From Aulostomus chinensis (lineage: Eukaryota > Chordata > Actinopteri > Syngnathiformes > Aulostomidae), in contig JBBMOA010000021.1 of assembly GCA_037954235.1 (NCBI GenBank), positions 4,782,001 through 4,846,000 of the forward strand: a DNA stretch of 64,000 bases. Reading direction: 5' to 3'. Below the pieces are notes generated by a model, which saw only the letters and a list, made by a program, of their open reading frames with translations, ran no database searches and was not told the DNA's origin. How positions within the stretch are numbered: the stretch's first letter is position 1; every line of letters starts with the position of its first letter. Of this stretch, positions 24,386 to 36,970 are shown piece after piece. A program made the translations under genes and the position numbers.

Positions 24386-24856
24386 TGTGATGTGCGGAGT
24401 AGAAGGACCCAGGAGTGGAAACAGTCAGGGGAACAAAGGTTTTATTTACAAGGTGTAATGTGCATCCAAAAAAGGGGTTCCAACGAAAAAACATGAGACC
24501 ACGAGAACATGCAGGGCGGTGAGGGCTCGGGGAGGCACTGGAAAAACAAGAGCGGAGAGACAAGGGTTCCACAAATAGCCACTGAAGTAATCACGGAGAT
24601 CGTGAATATTATCACACAAGGTGGAAGCCAAGTAGGTACCACGTGGTTAAAACATATACTCTGGCGTTGAGGAGTGTCACCGCAGGGCTTAAGAAGGCTT
24701 GTAGTAACGAGGGACACAGTTGAAGCCAATTACTCCTCAACGCCATCGGGGGAAGGGAGCGAACAGAAGGCAAAAGAAAAGTTAGCACACCACACCATGA
24801 ACCAAAACAGGAAACCAGGCTGACAAAATAAAAGCACCGGAAATGAAACCATGGCA
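24386..24856 (-). repeat. 5' LTR of the sushi-type element
   Basis: It matches 19927-20400 over its whole length. In element sense, predicted U3 is about 191 nt (24856-24666) and R-U5 about 280 nt (24665-24386). It contains AATAAA at 24446-24441 on the minus strand. Confidence 0.93.
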
Positions 24857-24959
24857 ACACTAACACTTCACCTGAGTAATGCTGACTGGCTGAATTGCTG
24901 ACGGCAATGGGTGACTCCAGTGGTTCCAGTACTGGTCCTGATGTACTGGTCCAGCTCAG

Positions 24960-25180
24960 ACAACTTTGCCTGGCTTTGTCCGTGCTCAGCACCTTTCTCC
25001 TGTGCTCCCTGTTGTTGCCATGTACGTTATGTATATTGTGCCTTATTCAATGGTGATCAATACATTCAATTTGACTGGTCGAGGCAGACGGCCGCCCACA
25101 TAGAGCTTGTGTCTGTTAAGAAGCAGGGTTTTTTTCATCTCCACTGTAGAAAATCGTTGGGTCAATTTCAACTAAATTCA
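24960..25180 (+). mobile_element. L2-type LINE fragment
   Basis: gactggtcgaggcagacggc and cgcccac, then a T run, catctccactgt and tttcaactaaattc, match the 3' part of fish L2-like elements. It lies just outside the LTR element. Confidence 0.6.
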
Positions 25181-25544
25181 ATGAAAGAGTGTAGTTGGAG
25201 ACCTGCTTTATTTGTAAAGTAACTTGTGTTGCATTTGGTTCTATGGAAATTTAGCTGAACTGAGAAAAGGAAAGTGTTCTTGCATTTGTCCCTCGGTCTG
25301 TGGCTCTGGGAGGTGGCAGAGGAAGGAGCTGACACGTCTCTCGAAGCAGCCCCTCTTCTCTGCTCCCACTGTGGCTCCTCCTGCCAGTTTACTATCACAG
25401 TCTCTAAATAATGGATAAGGAGAAACTAGCGGTTTGTATCAAGAAGTATCCAGAGATGTTTGACCCACCATCCTTAAATCATCTCTCACCTCCCTGTTGA
25501 TGCACACCATATGATAACCTGAGACGCCACACCAGACCACATCA

Positions 25545-25618
25545 TTTCATTTTCGACCATTTATCCTGTTAAGGGTCGCGGGGGGTGGAGCCTATCCCAG
25601 CAGCCTTTGGCGAGAGGC
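25545..25618 (-). mobile_element. SINE body fragment, minus strand
   Basis: In reverse it reads agcctctcgcc, ctgctgggataggctccacc and ccttaacaggataa, the 3' part of the SINE body. Head and (ATGG)n tail are missing or degraded. Confidence 0.75.
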
Positions 25619-25619
25619 T

Positions 25620-27780
25620 ATGTCATAAAAAAGTTACACTGCCACCCAGTGGCCTGGCACTTTGTTCTGTTGTTGGAGTGGAAAAGACGTCTGTTTTCAG
25701 TGGGGCATTCTCATGTAAAGATAACCTTGGGCACAGCGAAGACAGGATCCTTTCACAAGAAATGATGAAAAGAAACCAGCAATGTTTGAAGGAAACAGGA
25801 AGCCATGTCCCATGTCAAAGTTTGATATTTAATGAGTTCAAACACGGGAATATCCTCCCCCTGCAGGCGTCGGTTTCCTCCTTTGCTCAGAATTCCGCTC
25901 GTGGTGGTCCTGTCACTTCAATGTAAGCATTTTGATCTGTGCACGTGCCGACACGATTGATGCTGTTGTTTTTCCGGTGAGGAAAGAACCAGCGACAACA
26001 CGTAATTATCTTCAATGAAAACAATGATTAGTGCAGCTCCTTATTTTTTTTTTGAGCTTATCAAGGCTGCGGTGCCTTTATTCAGAGGGAAAAAAATTGA
26101 TTTTTTTTTCCTCCACTGACAAGATGTTGCCCCCCCCCCCCCCCAAACTAGGCTACATCACAAGCACAATTGATATGTTTGGGGAGAGCTGTCACTGGGA
26201 AAGCAATGATGTACATTCGCCTCGCACATCGCAACACTCCAACAGTAATGGGTTACAGGGAAGAAAAGCATCACACTTCTGTGGTCTCCTTGAAGTTAAT
26301 GTTATTTCAGTTACATTCTTGAACTGAGGTATTTCATCATTAAATGACAATCAAAAAATTATTAAAAAAAGAAAAAGAAACAACAACCCTCAAAATGTCT
26401 CTCTTGTTCCAGGCTGTGGTGAATATCGAAAGAAAAGAGGTTCTTCTGTGGTGATGTGGCTGTCGAAGCAAATGGCCTGTTTCTAAAATGTCAGATGAAA
26501 TGGTGCGACCTTTTCGGAAAAGGTTAGGCGTAGCAAGGGGAAACCTTACTGTACCAACTCCAGGGCCTGACAATCAGAGCGGCCCCGGCACAAGATTAAC
26601 TCCCCTGAAAACGGATAGAAGGATGATAAAGATGTCAGAGGAAGAATGGGGATTGTAAATTGAGTTAGGAGAATCTAAATCATAACGACAATATTTATGT
26701 CTCCTCCAAAGTATAAATAAATCATGAGTTTCTCTGAGGGCGCCTGCTGAATTTCAATGTGATACCTATGCATAATTAGGTTTCCCTAAACAGCTGCTCT
26801 GGGTAATGCGAAGGACTTTATGAGAAGGTGAGCTCCAAATCCTACAAGAGAGGTGGAACCCCCGTGATGTTTTACTGCTCTGACTGGCGGGAATACTGGT
26901 CGGATTTAGTGACTTCTGTACCCGAAGGACACGGTGTGATTGATTCGAGGCTGTCGATGTGTGAAGTGGCTGCTTTTGTTCTGATGGGAAAGTGGATGTT
27001 TTAAATGAGGTGGGATTACTACAGGACAAATACTAACATTACCCTCTCCAGTTTCCGACCACGTGTTTTAGCCCTCTGGGTCTCTACTCTGAGTTGGTCA
27101 TTTTGGGTTTGTCCACTACGTCTCCTCCTCTGGAGGCTAGTTGTCTCTCCTGAAAGGGACTTGAGGACTCGTTAACTAGCAGCTAGCTCCAAACACACAT
27201 TGAAACAGCCATACTGAGCAAAAACGCTGAAGACACCAACGTCACCACATTAGCTTTAGCTTATTTTTGGTTGTCAAGCTAATCCAAGATGAAATGATAC
27301 GTTATGTTATGATATTGGAATTTCTTTTGCCAATAAGCTGATATCTCATCATTTGAGATTGATTTTGATTGATATTTACCGATGTCTATGTTATCTGAAA
27401 CAAGTCTTCAAAAACATGAGGAAAAAGCCCATAAATCATATTTCTTTTTGTTTCCTCGTCACCGATAATGACCAAAGAAGAAATATCGGCCATTGAACTT
27501 CCGCCAGTATATTAAAAACAAGACAAATATTTGTTGATATAATGACGTTCCGATAATACCGTGCATCGTAAGTCAACATAAGTAGAGATGAACATTATTA
27601 GTATTTTTTTGTGGTTATCCAATATGCCGGTATCTTGCAAATGTTTTTTCCCAATAGCTGCTATTTACTTTTGTTGATATTATTTGCATACAAACAAGTT
27701 TTTTCCAAAGCATTTTGTTCAAATTCTGTTGTTGCAGTTATTAAGCTCTTGAAGTACTATAAAGTAAAGTATAAAGTTAC
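25620..27780. other. intergenic region, possible conserved non-coding DNA
   Basis: No gene or identifiable repeat is seen. The block 26590-26790, with repeated aatatttatg, ataaatcatg and atgcataattagg phrases, has the look of conserved non-coding sequence, but this cannot be tested here. A C18-type run lies near 26130. Confidence 0.4.
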
Positions 27781-27784
27781 AAAT

Positions 27785-28485
27785 AACAATAATTAGAAAG
27801 TGCAGACTTTAAGAAATAAGAATAAGATAAAGTGTAAGAGTAAGAATAAAATAAGAATAAGAATAAGCTTAAACTATTTACAAAACACAGTAGTTATAAC
27901 AAGAGTATTGCACAGTTTAAGTATTGCACAATTAAGTAATGAATCACTCAGTGGGAGGAGTTGAAGAGTTTGATGGCCACAGGTAAGAATGACTTCCTGT
28001 GGCGCTCTGTGGTGCATTTAGGTGGGATGAGTCTAGCACTGAATGTGCTCCTGTGTTTAACCAGGACTTTATGGGGGGGTGGGGGGGGGGTGGATGCTGT
28101 CGAAGATTGTGTGGAGTTTAGACAACATCCTCCTCTCTGTCACCACCGTCAGAGAGTCCAGCTTTACCCCTACAACGTCACCGGCCTTCCGGATGAGTTT
28201 GTTAAGTCTGTTGGCATCTGCTCCCTTCAGTCTGCTGCCCCAGCACACAACAGCAAACAGGATGGCACTGGCCACCACAGACTCATAGAACATCCTCAGC
28301 ATGGTCCTGCAGTTGTTAAAGGACCTCAGCCTCCTGAGGAAGTAGAGACGGCTGAGGCCCTTCTTGTAGACCGCTTCAGAGTTCTTAGAAAAGTCCAGTT
28401 TGTTGTCCAAGTACACCCCCAGGTACTTGTAGTCCTCAACTATGTCCACACTGACCCCCTGGCACTCTTTTATTACGTCCATAAA
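27785..28485 (-). mobile_element. 5'-truncated non-LTR retrotransposon, ORF2 C-terminus
   Basis: On the minus strand, 28482-28069 encodes a reverse transcriptase C-terminal region with YKYLGVYLDNKLDFSKN, KGLSRLYFLRRLRSF and LNKLIRKAGDVVGV, typical of the CR1/L2/Rex group of fish LINEs. The frame then breaks at a C/G run (28074-28091). The 3' region follows and ends in irregular TTCTTA units (near 27810-27870). The 5' part is missing, as is usual for LINE copies. Confidence 0.85.
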
Positions 28486-28489
28486 TATC

Positions 28490-29260
28490 CATTGTTCAGT
28501 AGTAAAGGGATCTCAGAAATAGAGCAGCAAAAAGTAACAATAAATATATAAACAAGCAATATAAACATGAGGAAATTTAACAGAAAAAAATAAACAAGGC
28601 AATGTAAAAATGGAAACAACATGAGCAAGTGGAACATCACACGGAGGACTGTGATTTAATAACATGTCAGTGTGGATGAGAAACTTGGGGCTTGTTTTCT
28701 CTGTTTTATCTGGCATCACTTTGACCACAACCGAGCTCAGACCATCTGCCAGTTCTCGTACGTGTCCAGTTAGTGGGCCACATGGCTGCTGCCTTCAGAA
28801 TAGATTGGGGGGGGGAATGACCAGCCAGCCTTGACCAACTTGTTGATCGGAGGCCAGGAGGCTACTGTAAATGAACTTGGTCCCATCTCATTGTGCTTCC
28901 GCGTTGATCTGTCCACCCCACCTCAGAGGTCAGGCAGGAAGAACAGTCAGTGAAATCGGGGGGCAGAGATTCTTAAAATGCATGATGAATGTCCAAGAGC
29001 AACAAGATGGGACAGAAAATGTTACAGGAAAACACGTCGGCCAGTTCTGAAAATGAAACTGGCTGATGGAGAAGGACAGATGCTGAGCTTGCTTGACATT
29101 ACGACGTTAGCCACCAGGCTAACGTTATGCCCCTTTTCTCTAACACACAAGGGTTAACACTTGTAATGTCTGCTTCTTAAAAAAACATTCTTCTATGTCC
29201 CACTTTGACGATTTCAGTGTCGCTAGCTAGCAGGTAACATGCTAACATGTAGCTTCTTCT
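28490..29260. other. intergenic region, nothing recognised
   Basis: Sequence between the LINE fragment and the MITE shows no coding homology and no repeat I can name. Confidence 0.5.
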
Positions 29261-29265
29261 TGATT

Positions 29266-29846
29266 ACCGTATTTTCAGCACTATAAGGTGCACTGGATTA
29301 TAAGGCGCACCTTCAATGAATGGCCTGTTTTAAAACTGTTTTCATATATAGGGCGCATTATAAGGCGCATAGAATAGAAACTACTGTAGTGGCTGGGGTT
29401 GCGCTATGCATCCACTAGACGGAGCTGCGCCAAAGGGAATGTCAACAAAACAGTCAGATAAGTCAGTCTGTCAAACTTTATTAATAGAATACAAACCAAC
29501 GTTCTGACAACTCCGTTCACTCCCAAAACAAGTTGGTGCATTCACAATACGGTACCGTACGTACCGGTAACTGCGTGACTGAAAGCCTTGAGTTTGAGCT
29601 CTGCGTCTAAGCGTGTCTCTTGAAAGGTGCCATTTTGGGGTCTTTATACACACCCAAGTGGTGTGGGACTAGAATTCCCCTTTACCGTTTTTAACCGCTG
29701 TTACTTCGGCGACGCCCCCTGACTACGGTAGCCATAATTAACCAACATTGATCCATATATAAGGCGCATCAGACTATAAGGCGCACTGTCGGTTTCTGAG
29801 AAAATTAAAGGCTTTTAGGTGCGCCTTATAGTGCAGAAAATACGGT
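29266..29846. mobile_element. MITE with ACCGTATTTTC terminal inverted repeats
   Basis: A 581-bp non-autonomous DNA transposon has 28-nt inverted ends (accgtattttc-gcactataagg-gcac) with two mismatches. Six TATAAGGCGCA-like motifs lie close to the ends in both orientations, probably transposase sites. There is no transposase frame. Flanking TA/AT prevents an unambiguous target duplication. It is a widespread fish family; I do not assign a superfamily. Confidence 0.85.
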
Positions 29847-29867
29847 AATATATGTTTGTTCACATAT

Positions 29868-30187
29868 TGGGTGGCACGCTGGTGCAGTGGTTATCACTGT
29901 CACCTCACAGCAAGAAGGTTCCGGGATCTTTCATGTTCTCCCTGTTCCTGCGTGGGTTCTCTCTGGTACTCCAGCTTCCTCCCACAGTCCAAAGACATCA
30001 AGAGGGGACCAGGTTAATCCAGACTCTAAATTGACCGTAGGTGTGACTGGGAGAGCCAGTGGTTGTCTGTCTATATGTGTTGGCCCTGCCATGGACTGGT
30101 GACCCGTCCAGGGTGAACCCCGCCTCTCACATGAAGGCTGCTGGGATAGCCCCCCCACAACCCTTCACAGGATAAGAGATAGAAAAT
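29868..30187 (+). mobile_element. SINE-like repeat, head type A, copy 2
   Basis: It starts gggtggcacgctggtgcagt and lacks the segment holding the B box (ttccgggatctttcatg). The body is otherwise collinear with the other copies, and the tail reads agaaaatgaacggg. It begins 22 nt after the MITE ends. The B-box deletion would disable internal transcription. Confidence 0.8.
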
Positions 30188-30189
30188 GA

Positions 30190-32420
30190 ACGGGTTTATG
30201 GTCACATAGTTTGCTCATATCATGCAGCCCTATAGTGCTTAAACTAGACAAAACACACCCACAACACATACACTTATCAAACAAAACCACAATGTTGGTA
30301 GATATAAACTTCATGTTAAGTAGTTTCATCAAACTGTTGTCGTCTTAGCAATCAGGTTGTCAGCTTAGGGAATGTTTTTGTATGTTGTTCAGGGTTGCAC
30401 GGACCACCAACATGGGATGTCTTTTAATTTGGAGGATTTTTTTTTTTTTTTCTTTCTGATCACGGCTGCTTGGTGAGAATGTCTTTACCTTGGAGACGTC
30501 TCCTAGACAGCCAGGGTTCAAGATTGCAAATGTAAAAAGGCTTTGTTACCCGTGACAGGACGATTCGGTCACGGCAGTCAAACACCGATAGAAATGATAG
30601 AACAGACACTTATGTTTGCGCGGGCAAACGTTACAAATTATCAACACTTCCACAGAAATGAGCTGCCATGTTTGACGATTCAGTCCTTCAGGCAACATTT
30701 CTCTCTAAATGAATGCGGCTAATTACATCTTTCATTTCAGAATCGCATCGTTCCACAAACGTTTCATCGAGATGGAAATGGATTCTAAATGTCCTTTTAA
30801 TGAACTTTAGCCCAAATCCAATCTAGAGGGTCGGAATATCAATATGCAACTTTCCTGTGAGAAGATGCTGGAGTCCATATCACACTGCACATTAATGTTC
30901 ATAGCACAAATAGAAACTGGTGAGCAGATTGTTTTTTATGTGCTTTGGTGAGTCATGTCGAGGACACAGTCGAAGCAGAGACACCATATTTTAATGTAAC
31001 AGGGATGAGGGCTCTTCATTGGATTGTTGCTGATTCACGAGAAATGTACTTCGCTCGAAGAATATAAAGGAGGATTGAATGCCATTTCTTTCCATCGCTC
31101 AGTCGTATTTATTACCTCCAGGATCCAGGGCGCAACAATGAGGCTGATATTCACCGTACTAGCTGGACGGGAGTAGTTTGGGCCAAGGAAGGATCGGTGC
31201 AGCTTTAGGGTGGATTAATCATGAGTCTTCTCTCCTTGTGACTGGACCAAGTCCATTTTGAATTTGGTCAGAAAGGCCTTAAACTGATACTTCATCCAAA
31301 AGTCTTCATAAATTAGCATCCTGAGCTCACAAATCTAATTTATATGTATATTTATATATTCTCCTGCATCACTTCTTTGGGACTCCAGAATGCAGATGGA
31401 ACCAGACCCGTGTTGAACGTGAAGCTAACAGCTCATGAGCTTTAAGCTGCGGGCTCCTTCTGCATTTTTGGAGTAACAAAGACATGACGCAAGATGGGAA
31501 ACGATTTTATTTGCAGCCAGTTTTGATATTTTACCACAGAACACCAAAGCGTTGGTCAAACCACCTGGGAGACTCATGTTACGACCCCTTAGTTCTTTGT
31601 CTTCAATTGATGTACAGCAACATAAGGCACAGTAACTGAGAGCTCTCCCGCTGCATCATTGTCAGCAGTATTAATCATTGATGCCTCAGTGTGGAGTGAC
31701 ACCACGTTTTTATTTCACTTTCTAAAGACTCGCTCGGATGTACCGTCAGCTTGGTTTCTAGAATTAAAAAGGAAGAAATTCATCACAAAACGCTTCGCGG
31801 GCATGAAGTGACTCAGAAAAACAAAAATGTGTGGTGACAATAACCCGTGACTTGGCTTTAGAAACCGTGTGTGTTATTCACAAACCGTTTGGTGATACCA
31901 GGCTGGCTTACACCCACCCCCCCCCACTCTCTGCTGCACCTCCCATCTCATCTTTGATGTTTTCTCAGTACACAGCGGCGCTCCTGAAATCCATTCCACC
32001 GCAACACCTCTGAGCCCTCCACCTCCCCGGGGGAGGGGGGGTGGGGTGTGAACCCTGATGTCATCATCTCCTCCTTGCCTGCCCCCAGGTTGAATATTTC
32101 CCTCTTGAAGAGGACTAAACACTGATGAGAAAGACATCGAGCCAAATCCTTTTTTTAAACCTATTCAGGTGACATCCTTGTTCCAGAGCAGCCGCGTGAA
32201 CCCGTTCCAGGTATCAGCTGTCAGTCCAACGATGGCTGCAACACGGTGCAACGTTTCCTGGGTTCCAGCTGAAGAAAGCGGCTGGTGCTCCTTCCCTGCG
32301 TATCTTAGGCAAACAGCAATAACATCAGATGAGACGCGACAGGCTGCATTTCCCTGGAAAGACCTTCCAGACATTTATGAATGAATCTTTGGTTTTTGTT
32401 TTGTTTTTATTTCAAGAGAA
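30190..32420. other. intergenic region, nothing recognised
   Basis: There is no coding homology. A T14 run occurs near 30438, and a C/G-rich segment at 31914-32045 gives spurious frames. Confidence 0.5.
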
Positions 32421-32433
32421 GTGAATAAATGTG

Positions 32434-32795
32434 GCTCCACGGTGGTGCAGTGGTCAGCACTGTGGCCTCACAGCAAGAGGGTTCCAGGTTGAAGTCCCAG
32501 CTCCATCACAGGATCTTTCTGTGTGGAGTCTCCATGTTCTCCCTGTACCTGCATGGGTTCTCTCTGGTACTCCAGCTTCCTCCACAGTCCAAAGACATCA
32601 AGAGGGGACGAGGCTGACTGATACTCTAAATTGACTGTAGGTGTGACTGTGAGAGCCAGTGGTTGTTTGTCTATGTGTGTGTGTCTATGTGACCCGTCCA
32701 GGGTGAACCCCGCCTCTCACCCGTAGCCACTGGGATAGGCTCCACCCCCCGCAACCCTTAACTGGAATAAGCGGAAGACAATGAATGGATGGATG
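32434..32795 (+). mobile_element. SINE-like repeat, head type A, copy 3, with 13-bp target duplication
   Basis: The head is gctccacggtggtgcagtgg, the shared body follows, and the tail is atgaatggatggatg. Perfect direct repeats gtgaataaatgtg flank it at 32421-32433 and 32796-32808. These are target-site duplications that prove retroposition and fix both ends. Confidence 0.9.
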
Positions 32796-32809
32796 GTGAA
32801 TAAATGTGA

Positions 32810-35800
32810 TAGCCTACAAAATCAAGCAGGCGGAGACGCTAAATACTTTTTCCACTTCTCAGCAAATACAACAAATTAAAGCTTTGAATCCTGATTCTGA
32901 GTGAGATCAAGGCTTGTTGTACTCGTGCACTGAATTAACTTCTACCCACCGTCAGGACGAACTGGGACACAAGTTGACCAGAGCAGTTTGTTAGTGGAGG
33001 AAGATTCGACAGATGAGCAGCTCCTTCATTTGAAGAATTTGGAGGTAAAAGTGAAATTTCTTGCCATTAACTGGACGATAAACACGCCGACTATTAAATG
33101 CATTTGCGGTGAAATGTTGACCAATCTCATCAGCCAGGATAATTAAGCCAATTATATTAGAGTTTAACAGCTTTCTCTGTTTTCTGCCTAGCAACAGATT
33201 TACCCGAGGACGTATTGGTAGTGGAATATTCTGGATTGTAGTGTCACAATCACTTAGCATCTCCAGACTCGAGTGTCAGCGTTGACAACGCAGCCTCTCG
33301 ATAAGTAACCACATTTCTGATGCGCCCCAGTCAGTCTGAGAAAACTGGCTTCAGACACACACAGAAGTACTAGTAGTACTAGTGGTAGTAGTAGTCGTAG
33401 TAGTACTGTGTGCCTTCTGGCGATAAATGTGACTCGGTGTTTGCTGGGAATGTTGAGATGGAACCGTTTGGATTCAGAAACACTGCACTCATACGTGTGA
33501 GACGCCTGTCCGCTGCTTTGATGGGAAGAATCTCCAAGATCCAGACTCCAGTTCCTGCAGATAAAGTGGCTTCGTCCCAGAGTCGGTGGCGATGCACGGA
33601 TAGAGATGTGTCTGGTCTGGTAGATTTGGTAATCATGTTTCTGTGCAGGCTGATGCCTCACAAGGTCATGTGACATGGTAGAAGGACAGCGGAATCGAAG
33701 TGGGAGCGGAGTTGAAGGAGAGCTTGCGGTTACGCAGACGTTTGATCCGAACGAAAGGTGAAAGACAATCAAATCTGAGTGATTTTTAACCGTCTCTGAA
33801 TCGCAATTTACAGAGAAGTGACCGACTCGTTGAGGACCGGCAATTTCAGGACGCTGCCACCTGAAGTGAACGAACAGGTGATAGAGTGGCGCCTCCGTCC
33901 CCGCTGCTCCTGACCAGCATCGCCGCCTCCACCTCCCAGACCCCCGACAGCCTGCAGATCTCATCACCTCGGCTCCTTTTCTTCCACCGAGGCTTCCTGT
34001 CATCAGCAGGCGCCTCACGTCTGTTCCTCCTCTGAATCACAGCGCCCCCCCCCCCCCCCCCTACTGAAATATATTCAGGTTTCAGCTTGTTGGTGGCCTG
34101 TGCGTAACCCTCAGCTCCTGCTTGCTTCTACCTCTGCTGTGGATTTGCATGTGAAGTGGTTTTTTTTTGGTGTTTTTTTTTTTTTTAATTTCTGAGCGAT
34201 CAGAGTCAACGTGTCGCTCGCATCCTGGATGGCGACCTGCAGCAATCAGAGCAGAACACGTCTTTGTGACCGAACATCAGCGGAACGGTTTTGTACAAAA
34301 AAAACAAAAGAATGTTTGTCTTCACACAAATCCACCGACATTCACCTTCACTGCCAAAACTCATCTTGCCTATATAGATATTTTATATTGGACTTTAAAC
34401 TGATAGTACATGATGACGCTGCAGAGGAGCTAAGCTAGGACACACAAACGAAATTAAGGAGGAATTTACTTTTTCTCGGCCAGTCCTTTTTTTTTTTAAA
34501 TGTCTTTCTTACCGTTTACATTTAAGCTTCTAATCTTTTTATGATCAAGTATTTTCTGAGCTGTGTTATGAAAGTTATGTGAGGGAAGTCAGCGGCGTCT
34601 TGGCCGTATGGCGTTCGTCTAATCCGGTCTGTGTGTTCAGATGTTGTTCCTCAGGCGAGGCGGTCTGACCGGGAGGAGGAACGATGATGTTTTCACTCGT
34701 CAAGCGTCGGGATATCAAAGATATTCAAAGACTTTAAAGCCCCTTAAATGTCTGTTAAAGTGTGTTTCATTTTAATTTTACAGTAAATAATCGTGACTAT
34801 AAAAACCGCAGTTAACGTCACAAGCGTGTTGACCTGATTGACAGTGGATGTATTTACTGTATCAAATCCCTAAAAAGAACAGCAATTAAAACAGAAAACC
34901 TCAGACGGAGGTGCTGGTTTATCCCAGGTGAACCAACCGACGCCGCCGTGGCAGGAAGTCGTGTCACGTCACGACTGAAAGAAGTAAAGCTGGGCGACGG
35001 AGCGGCTTCAAAAGTGGCGTAAACAGAAAATAGAACATTGAAAACCATCCTTTGGTCACTTCAGCAAACCGACTCACACACACAGACGCAACAAATCCTG
35101 ACCAACATCAAACACCCAGCAAAACCAGTAAGAACCTTCCAGGAAGTGACCGGCGAGCAAAATTTGAAGGGAAAGGCCCACATTCATTCAAACAGAAGGA
35201 AAGTTTTAAGAACGAATGTTTCGTGTTAATATCCATGGAGGCACCAGGGCAAGCTCCTGTCGACGCCTCACCCGTCCACGCAACGCCTTCACACAAGCGT
35301 AGAAAAAGGGCTCCTGGAACTTTTTTAATTTCGTTCTTCTTCGGTTCTCTTCAGCTCCACGCACGACTGCCGAGGTGGAACATTCATACACTGATTTGTT
35401 GTTGCCAAATGTAACTTGCTCCTTGTTGTATTGCCCCTTTTGAATTTTCTGGTGCGGCGCGCGTGTGTGTGTGTTTGTTTCTGTGCTCACACGTCGACCT
35501 GCTGTGTTTTTAGAGAGCTCTAATTCTAGATGCTGACATGTGACGAGGAAGGAGGACGATGAACAGATGTACTCTGCTCGTGCGTGTGTGTGTGAGACAG
35601 GTGTAGCAGACAGCTCTCTACACACACACACACACAACGGTCCACAGAAGCTGCAGGTGGAACCTGTCGCGTGACTCGAGGGAACGTGCCCGAGATGCTA
35701 TTAAAAACAGCAACTCTGAGCGCTGTGCTCTCTGGAGTGTGAAGCCTATTTCATTCCCTAGCAGCCAAACAGCAGTGGCTTGACGCTCCGATGGTTTGTT

Positions 35801-36940
35801 GCAGATGGAAAACGGAGCTGCAGCAGAGAATTGGGTTTGTTTGTTATGGTGTTTGGTTCCAGATACAGTGAGGCGCGCGGGCTCGACAGGGTTCCTCACT
35901 GGGCTCGGAATCAAGACAAGCATCAGGCAAAATTTGTTTTTTTTTTTAAATGCGGCTGTGAGTAAGTAAAGGTTCCTGAGGATGATTAAAAAAAACCCAA
36001 CCAACCGAGAAATGACGGGAATACAGGAAAGATGGCGGCTGAAATGTGCAAAGTTCCTCCACGGTGGACCTGGGTGTCCCACACCCCGGCTCCTCCTCTT
36101 CCTTTTCCTCTCAAGGTTACAGCTGTGATTCTGAGCGACCGCAACACAAGACAAGGGTCTTAAAAATTAGTTGACAACTCAAACGTCTCATTTATGTTCA
36201 GACACGATTTTACTTCCGTGACCGTGACCTGCAAAACACAACGATGGACGGCGAAGCAGGAAGAAAAGCTACCACCGACTTGGCCTCGGTGTTTAGCTCA
36301 CACCTCCTGTTCGTCTCGTTCTTCGTGTTTCGAGCTTTACTGTGGCGTTTGTTGTGAATGAGGTCAGAGGGTTTATTTTCAAAGAGCTGCTCCCTCGTGA
36401 AGGCATCCAAGACTCCGCCATGGACAGCCGTCACCACCGGGATGCATCAGCAGGATTATGCTAAAAACTACCAAACCAATTTTCTTGGGACTCGGAGGAG
36501 GGCCGGAGCGCAGAACCCAGGAAGAACCCGGCAGAGGAAAAATTACCTGGATCTCTGAGGAGGGAAGTTTTCCAATCATTTCTTTTTTTAATTTTACGAA
36601 ACACGTTTTGGTGAATTTCGGCAGCCCCTCTCCATCAGTAATGTAATAACTTCTACATATAAGCTGGTTTGCGGAGGGTGTGAAGTAATATTCTGGTCAA
36701 ACTGGATCACAAATGGCCTTCGCTGAGCAGACGGAAGTTCAAATGGACTTTTTAGATCAGGTTCAGGTTCTGGAGCTTCTCTGCAGTCCTGACCTTGAAG
36801 TCAACTCCTGATGGTGTCGAGAGGCGGTGATGAAATAACGAGCTGAGGATGAACAAACCATCGGTGGCTAATTGTCACTTCACATTTCGGTCAAAACTTA
36901 ATCATCCCTACTTTTGTTTGCAACAGAAATCATTAAAAAC
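32810..36940. other. intergenic region up to the ralyl 3' end
   Basis: No exon chain is recognised. It contains a TAG/TAC-rich microsatellite (33363-33402), a C16 run near 34048, T runs, and short GT/AC runs around 35460-35635. The long minus-strand frame 34018-33254 has no family resemblance and ends in repeat-encoded Tyr residues. Confidence 0.5.
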
Positions 36941-36970
36941 GCCGGCTTTGGTAAATGTGACACAAACATT

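Larger units (their letters stand above)
19927..24856 (-). mobile_element. Tf1/sushi-type chromoviral LTR retrotransposon (Metaviridae), defective
   Basis: A complete but inactive Ty3/gypsy-class element of 4930 bp runs on the minus strand. It has LTRs of 474 and 471 bp with TGT...ACA ends, and a perfect 5-bp target duplication acact (19922-19926 and 24857-24861). Order in element sense: 5' LTR, a self-priming type primer site, gag with a CCHC knuckle, protease, reverse transcriptase, RNase H, integrase, chromodomain, a G15 polypurine tract, 3' LTR. The chromodomain and primer arrangement place it in the Tf1/sushi group. It carries a nonsense codon in gag, frameshifts and deletions in pol, and an altered protease site. 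The LTRs differ at about 29 positions by hand alignment (about 6%) plus small gaps, so the insertion is old. GC content is higher than its surroundings. Confidence 0.95.

Noticed and set aside
33254..34018. 254-codon minus-strand frame
   Set aside because: Composition is irregular, it includes tyrosines encoded by a TAG/TAC microsatellite, and nothing matches a protein family.
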